A DNA stretch of 64,000 nucleotides from contig CM060187.1 in NCBI GenBank assembly GCA_030549335.1, positions 5,456,001-5,520,000 of the forward strand. The letters run 5' to 3'. The position numbers and the translations under genes are program-made. Below the pieces are notes generated by a model, which made no database searches, was not told the DNA's origin, and worked only from the letters and a program-made list of their open reading frames with translations. The number at the start of each line of letters is the position of its first letter. Position 1 is the first letter of the stretch. The stretch comes from Pontederia crassipes (Eukaryota > Streptophyta > Magnoliopsida > Commelinales > Pontederiaceae). Shown one piece after another: positions 57,935-64,000 of the stretch.

Positions 57935-60900
57935 ATGATTGGGACGAAAAAAGGACTCTGGCGCAAACTTCCGGGGGTGCGAAATTTTGCGCGCGCGCCT
58001 TTTACTCGTGTTTTCAGCCAAGAAGCTCAAAAATGCAAAATTTTTTACGCCGTCAAAATATGCCAAATTTTCAACGCTTTCGTGCCTGTTGATGCATGGT
58101 GAGATGATTGGGACGAAAAAATGGACTCGGATGAAAATTTTCCGGGGGTGCAAAATTTCGCGCGCACGCCTTTTACTCGTGTTTTCAGCCAAGAAGGTCA
58201 AAAAACGCGAAATTTTTTACGCTGTCAAAATATGCCAAATTTTCGACGCTTTCGTGCCTATTTATGCCTGGTGAGATGATTGGGACGAAAAAATGGACTC
58301 AGGCGCAAATTTTCCGGGGGTGCGAAATTTTGCGCGCGCGCCTTTTACTCGTTTTTTCAGCCAAGAAGGTCATAAAACGCGAAATTTTTGACGCTGTCAA
58401 AAGATGCCAAATTTTCGACGCTTTCGTGCCTGTTGATGCATGGTGAGATGATTGGGACGAAAAAAAGGACTCACGCGCAAACTTCCGAGGGTGCGAAATT
58501 TCACGCACGCGCCTTTAACTCGTGTTTTCAGCTAAGAAGGTCAAAAAACGTGAAATTTTTGAGGCTATCAAAAGATGCCAAATTTTCGATGCTTTTCGTG
58601 CCCGTTGATGCATGGTGAGATGATTGGGACGAAAAAAGGACTCCGGCACAAACTTTCGGGGGTGCGAAATTTCGCGCGCGCGCCTTTTACCCGTGTTCTT
58701 AGCCAAGAAGGTCAAAAAACGCGAAATTTTGACGCGTTCGTGCCTGTTGATGCATGGTGAGATGATTGGGACGAAAAAATGGACTCGGATGAAAATTTTC
58801 CGGGGGTGCAAAATTTCGCGCGCACGCCTTTTACTCGTGTTTTCAGCCAAGAAGGTCAAAAAACGCACAATTTTTGACGCTGTCAAAAGATGCCAAATTT
58901 GACGCTTTTCGTGCCTATTTATGCCTGGTGAGATGATTGGGACGAAAAAATGGACTCAGGCGCAAATTTTTCGGGGGTGCGAAATTTTGCGCGCACGCCT
59001 TTAACTCGTTTTTTCAGACAAGAAGGTCAAAAAATGTGAAATTTTTAACGCTATCAAAAGATGCCAATTTTTTGACGCTTTTCGTGCCCGTTGATGCATG
59101 GTGAGATGATTGGGACGAAAAAAGGACTCTGGCGCAAACTTCCGGGGGTGCGAAATTTTGCGCGCGCGCCTTTCACCCGTGTTCTCAGCTAAGAAGGTCA
59201 AAAAATGCGAAATTTTTGACGCTGTCAAAAGATGCTAAATTTTCGACGCTTTCGTGCCTGTTGATGCATAGTGAGATGATTGGGACGAAAAAATGGACTC
59301 GGATGAAAATTTTCCGGGGGTGCAAAATTTCGCGCGCACGCCTTTTACTCGTGTTTTCAGCCAAGAAGGTCAAAAAACGCAAAATTTTTGACGCTGTCAA
59401 AAGATGCCAAATTTTGGACGCTTTCGTGCCTATTTATGCTTGGTGAGATGATTGGGACGAAAAAATGGACTCAGGCACAAATTTTTCGGGGGTGGGAAAT
59501 TTTGCGCGCACGCCTTTTACTCGTGTTTTCAGCCAAGAAGGTCAAAAAACGTGAAATTTTTAACGCTATCAAAAGATGCCAAATTTTTGACGCTTTTCGT
59601 GCCCGTTGATGCATGGTGAGATGATTGGGACGAAAAAAGGACTATGGCGCAAACTTCCGGGGGTGCGAAATTTCGCGCGCGCGCCTTTCACCCGTGTTCT
59701 CAGCTAAGAAGGTCAAAAATGCAAAATTTTTGACGCTGTCAAAAGATGCTAAATTTTCGACGCTTTCGTGCCTGTTGATGCATAGTGAGATGATTGGGAC
59801 TAAAAAATGGACTCGGATGAAAATTTTCCGGGGTGAGAAATTTCGCGCGCGCGCCTTTTACTCGTGTTTTCAGCCAAGAAAGTCAAATAACAAGAAATTT
59901 TTGACGCTGTCAAAAGATGCCAAATTTTCGACGCTTTCGTGCCTATTGATGCATGGTGAGATGATTGGGACGAAAAAAGGACTCAGGCGCAAATTTTTCG
60001 TGGGTGCGAAATTTCGCGCGCACGCCTTTTACTCATGTTTTCAGCCAAGAAGGTCAAAAAATGCAAATTTTTTTACGCTGTCAAAAGATGCCAAATTTTC
60101 GACGCTTTTGCGCCTGTTGTTGCATGGTGAGATGATTGGGACGAAAAAAAGGACTCACGCGCAAACTTCCGCGGGTGCGAAATTTTGCGCGCACGCCTTT
60201 TACTCGTGTTTTCAGCCAAGAAGGTCATAAAACGCGAAATTTTTGACGCTGTCAAAAGATGCCAAATTTTCGACGCTTTCGTGCCTGTTGATGCATGGGG
60301 AGATGATTGGGATGAAAAAAAGGACTCACGCGCAAACTTCCGGGGGTGCGAAATTTCGCGCACGCGCCTTTAACTCGTGTTTTCAGCCAAGAAGGTAAAA
60401 AAATGCGAAATTTTTGACGCTATCAAAAGATGCCAAATTTTTGACGCTTTTCGTGCCCGTTGATGCATGGTGAGATGATTGGGACGAAAAAAGGACTCAG
60501 GCGCAAATTTTCCGGGGGTGCGAAATTTTGCGCGCGCGTCTTTTACTCGTGTTTTCAGCCAAGAAGGTCAAAAATGCGAAATTTTTTACGCTGTGAAAAT
60601 ATGCCAAATTTTCGACGTTTTCGTGCCTGTTGATGCATGGTGAGATGATTGGGACGAAAAAATGGACTCGGATGAAAATTTTCCGGGGGTGCAAAATTTC
60701 GCGCGCACGCCTTTTACTCATATTTTCAGCCAAGAAGGTCAAAAAATGCGAAATTTTTGACGCTGTCAAAATATGCCAAATTTTCGACGCTTTCGTGCCT
60801 ATTTATGCCTGGTGAGATGATTGGGACGAAAAAATGGACTCAGGCGCAAATTTTCCGGGGGTGCGAAATTTTGCGCGCGCGTCTTTTACTCATTTTTTTA

Positions 60901-61671
60901 GCCAAGAAGGTCATAAAACGCGAAAATTTTTACGCTGTCAAAATATGCCAAATTTTCGACGCTTTCGTGCCTGTTGATGCATGGTGAGATGATTGGGACG
61001 AAAAAATGGACTCAGGCACAAATTTTCCGGGGGTACGAAATTTTGTGCGCACGCCTTTTACTCATTTTTTCAGCCAAGAAGTTCATAAAACGCGAAATTT
61101 TTGACGCTGTCAAAAGATGCCAAATTTTCGACGCTTTCGTGCCTGTTGATGCATGGTGAGATGATTGGGACGAAAAAAGGACTCACGCGCAAACTTCCAG
61201 GGGTGCGAAATTTCGTGCACGCGCCTTTAACTCGTGTTTTCTGCCAAGAAGGTCAAAAAACGCGAAATTTTTGACGCTATCAAAAGATGCCAAATTTTTT
61301 ACGCTTTTCGTGCCCGTTGATGCATGGTGATATGATTGGGACGAAAAAAGGACTCTGGAGCAAACTTTCGGGGTACGAAATTTCGCGCGCGCTCCTTTTA
61401 CCCGTGTTCTCAGCCAAGAAGGTCAAAAAACACGAAATTTTTGATGCTGTCAAAAGATGCTAAATTTTTTACGCTTTCGTGCCTGTTGATGCAAGGTCAG
61501 ATGATTGGGACGAAAAAAGGACTCAGGCGCAAATTTTTCGGGGTTGCGGAATTTCGCGCGCACGCCTTTTACTCGTGTTTTCAGCCAAGAAGGTCAAAAA
61601 ACGCGAAATTTTTGATGATGTCAAAAGATGCCAAATTTTCGACGCTTTCGTGCCTATTGATGCCTAGTGAG
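57935..61671 (+). repeat. Zone F1: simple monomers
   Basis: Simple 171-172 bp units. The first 700 bp repeat 55.7-56.4 kb at offset 2,226. A 142 bp deleted unit lies at 58620-58761 (GAAATTTTGACGCGTTCG). GGTCATAAAACGCG and TTTAACTCGTG are common variants. No composite units were seen. Confidence 0.85.
58620..58761 (+). repeat. 142 bp deleted unit
   Basis: One 27 bp subrepeat plus about 2 bp is lost, with the join in AAATTTT-GACGC followed by GTTCGTGCC. It is another independent loss at the 27 bp pair. Confidence 0.8.
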
Positions 61672-62355
61672 ATGATTGGGACGAAAAAATGGACTCAGGC
61701 GCAAATTTTCCGGGGGTGCGAAATTTTGCGCACGCGCCTTTTACTCGTTTTTTCAGCCAAGAAGTTCATAAAATGCGAAATTTTTGACGCTGTCAAAAGA
61801 TGCCAAATTTTCGACGCTTTCGTGCCTGTTGATGCATGGTGAGATGATTGGGACGAAAAAAGGGACTCACGCGCAAACTTCCGGGGGTGCGAAATTTCGC
61901 GCACGCGCCTTTAACTCGTGTTTTCAGCTAAGAAGGTCAAAAAATGCGAAATTTTTGACGCTATCAAAAGATGCCAAATTTTCATCGCTTTTCGTGCCCG
62001 TTGATGCATGGTGAGATGATTGGGACGAAAAAAGGACTCCGGCGCAAACTTTCGGGGGTGCGAAATTTCGCGCGCGTGCCTTTTACTCGTGTTCTCAGCC
62101 AAGAAGGTCAAAAAATGTGAAATTTTTTACGCTATCAAAAGATGCTAAATTTTTTACGCTTTCGTGCCTATTGATGCAAGGTGAGATGATTGGGACGAAA
62201 AAAGGACTCGGGCGCAAATTTTCCGGGGGTGCGAAATTTCGCGCGCGCGCCTTTTACTCGTGTTTTCAGCCAAGAAGGTCAAAAATGCGAAATTTTTTAC
62301 GCTGTCAAAATATGCCAAATTTTTGACGCTTTCGTGCCTATTTATGCCTGGTGAG
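61672..62355 (+). repeat. 684 bp tandem duplication, copy 1 (4 monomers)
   Basis: Landmarks 61672, 62356 and 63040 are 684 bp apart. Shared variants include AAGAAGTTCATAAAATGCG, CTAAGAAGGTCAAAAAATGCG with TTTAACTCG, and ATGCAAGGTGAGATG. Confidence 0.88.
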
Positions 62356-63039
62356 ATGATTGGGACGAAAAAATGGACTCAGGCGCAAATTTTCCGGGGA
62401 TGCGAAATTTTGCGCACGCGCCTTTTACTCGTTTTTTCAGCCAAGAAGTTCATAAAATGCGAAATTTTTGACGCTGTCAAAAGATGCCAAATTTTCGACG
62501 CTTTCGTGCCTGTTGATGCATGGTGAGATGATTGGGACGAAAAAAGGGACTCACGCGCAAACTTCCGGGGGTGCAAAATTTCGCGCACGCGCCTTTAACT
62601 CGTGTTTTCAGCTAAGAAGGTCAAAAAATGCGAAATTTTTGACGCTATCAAAAGATGCCAAATTTTCGACGCTTTTCGTGCCCGTTGATGCATGGTGAGA
62701 TGATTGGGACGAAAAAGGGACTCCGGCGCAAACTTTCGGGGGTGCGAAATTTCGCGCGAGTGCCTTTTACTCGTGTTCTCAGCCAAGAAGGTCAAAAAAT
62801 GTGAAATTTTTTACGCTATCAAAAGATGCTAAATTTTTTACGCTTTCGTGCCTATTGATGCAAGGTGAGATGATTGGGACGAAAAAAGGACTCAGGCGCA
62901 AATTTTCCGGGGGTGCGAAATTTCGCGCGCGCGCCTTTTACTCGTGTTTTCAGCCAAGAAGGTCAAAAATGCGAAATTTTTTACGCTGTCAAAATATGCC
63001 AAATTTTTTACGCTTTCGTGCCTATTTATGCCTGGTGAG
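62356..63039 (+). repeat. 684 bp tandem duplication, copy 2
   Basis: Second copy of the four-monomer block, with few substitutions. A related monomer starts at 63040 but the order then changes, so there are two complete copies. Confidence 0.88.
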
Positions 63040-64000
63040 ATGATTGGGACGAAAAAATGGACTCAGGCGCAAATTTTCCGGGGGTGCGAAATTTTGCGCG
63101 TGCGTCTTTTACTCATTTTTTAGCCAAGAAGGTCATAAAACGCGAAAATTTTTACGCTATCAAAATATGCCAAATTTTCGACGCTTTCGTGCCCGTTGAT
63201 GCATGGTGAGATGATTGGGACGAAAAAATGGACTCAGGCGCAAATTTTACGGGGGTGCGAAATTTTGTGCGCGCGCCTTTTACTCGTTTTTTCAGCCAAG
63301 AAGGTCATAAAACGCGAAATTTTTGACGCTGTCAAAAGATGCCAAATTTTCGACGCTTTCGTGCCTGTTGATGCATGGTGAGATGATTGGGACGAAAAAA
63401 GGACTCACGCGCAAACTTCCAGGGGTGCGAAATTTCGTGCACGCGCCTTTAACTCGTGTTTTCTGCCAAGAAGGTCAAAAAACGCGAAAATTTTTACGCT
63501 GTCAAAATATGGCAAATTTTCGATGCTTTCGTGCCTGTTGATGCATGGTGAGATGATTGGGACGAAAAAAAGGACTCACGCGCAAACTTCCGGGGGTGCG
63601 AAATTTCGCGCGCGCGCCTTTTACTCGTGTTTTCAGCCAAGAAGGTCAAAAACGCGAAATTTTTGACGATGTCAAAAGATGCTAAATTTTCGACGCTTTC
63701 GTGCCTATTGATACCTGGTGAGATGATTGGGACGAAAAAATGGACTCAGGCGCAAATTTTCCGGGGGTGCGAAATTTTGCGCGCGCGTCTTTTACTCATT
63801 TTTTCAGCCAAGAAGTTCATAAAATGCGAAATTTTTGACGCTGTCAAAAGATGCCAAATTTTCGACGCTTTCGTGCCTATTGATGCATGGTGAGATGATT
63901 GGGACGAAAAAAAGGACTCACGCGCAAACTTCCGGGGGTGCGAAATTTCGCGTACGCGCCTTTAACTCGTGTTTTCAGCCAAGAAGGTCAAAAAACGCGA
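63040..64000 (+). repeat. Zone F3: simple monomers to the window edge
   Basis: Plain monomers related to those at 60.8-61.3 kb (TTTACTCATTTTTTAGCC and AAACGCGAAAATTTTTACGC variants). The window ends inside a monomer at GGTCAAAAAACGCGA. Confidence 0.88.

Larger units (their letters stand above)
1..64000 (+). repeat. Head-to-tail satellite array, ~172 bp monomer, spans whole window
   Basis: The landmark ATGATTGGGACG recurs about every 171-172 bp from position 31 to the end, always on the plus strand; examples are 31, 209, 380, 494, 666, 838, 1010 and 1182. There are roughly 350 landmark units. Two length classes come from CGAAAAAATGG (172 bp) against CGAAAAAAGG (171 bp). Three left-arm types recur: one with TGGACTCGGATG, one with GGACTCAGGCGCAAATT and one with GGACTCTGGCGCAAACTTCC; hybrids such as TGGACTCAGGCGC also occur. 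The window opens and closes inside a monomer, so both array ends lie outside. No unique sequence or foreign insertion was seen. The chromosomal location is unknown; a centromeric, pericentromeric or subtelomeric array is the usual context for this kind of sequence. Confidence 0.98.

Noticed and set aside
1-64000. CRISPR-like array (regular short repeats)
   Set aside because: There are no unique spacers: the sequence between any two short motifs is itself repeated in every unit, and the period is 171-172 bp.
1-64000. Primate alpha satellite, because of the ~171 bp period and higher-order repeats
   Set aside because: The sequence does not resemble alpha satellite and no CENP-B box (TTCGNNNNANNCGGG) is present. 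The nearest match, TTCGTGCCAGTTGATG, fails in the CGGG part.
1-64000. rDNA spacer subrepeats or coding minisatellite
   Set aside because: No rRNA sequence, promoter or gene boundary is visible in 64 kb, and a 172 bp period shifts reading frame at each unit.

Overview
The window is one uninterrupted block of satellite DNA. From the first base to the last it is a head-to-tail array of a monomer of about 172 bp (171 bp where one T is missing after an A-run), all copies in the same orientation. I find no gene, RNA gene, transposon, CRISPR array or unique-sequence island. The window starts and ends inside a monomer, so the array continues on both sides and is longer than 64 kb. Open frames occur on both strands, but they are translations of the repeat and shift frame with each monomer, so none is annotated as coding.

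Arrays of this length and order are typical of eukaryotic heterochromatin (centromeric, pericentromeric, subtelomeric, sex- or B-chromosome). The species cannot be read from the sequence, and I do not recognise the monomer. It is not primate alpha satellite despite the similar length: no CENP-B box is present. The monomer is about 45% G+C and CpG-rich (15 CpG in a consensus-like 172 bp copy, counted by hand). Much of the variation between copies is CpG to TpG or CpA, which suggests cytosine methylation and deamination in the host.

Layout: 1-20.4 kb is mostly simple 171-172 bp monomers, with dispersed segmental copies (4,850 bp offset, 3,655 bp offset, a 1,197 bp tandem duplication at 10.9-13.3 kb). 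From 20.4 to 28.4 kb, 254 bp composite units become common and 1.8-2.2 kb repeats appear. From 28.4 to 40.6 kb there is a nested structure: two copies of a superunit of about 5.7 kb that contain runs of a 1,023 bp unit. From 40.6 to 49.9 kb a 2,899 bp higher-order repeat (15 units) is present in three nearly identical copies, the most homogeneous part of the window. From 49.9 to 57.9 kb a different, chimeric 2,704 bp higher-order repeat (also 15 units) is present in two full copies and one rearranged copy. From 57.9 to 64 kb the array returns to simple monomers with a 684 bp tandem duplication.

The most interesting result is a rule for unit length. Inside each monomer a short core (TGCSAAATTT) occurs three times, at about positions 46, 103 and 130. 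The 114, 142-145 and 254 bp units are mostly explained by joining one core to another (deletion of 57, deletion of 27-29, or gain of about 84 bp). A few odd units use other short repeated motifs instead. Monomer architecture therefore appears to direct how the array rearranges.
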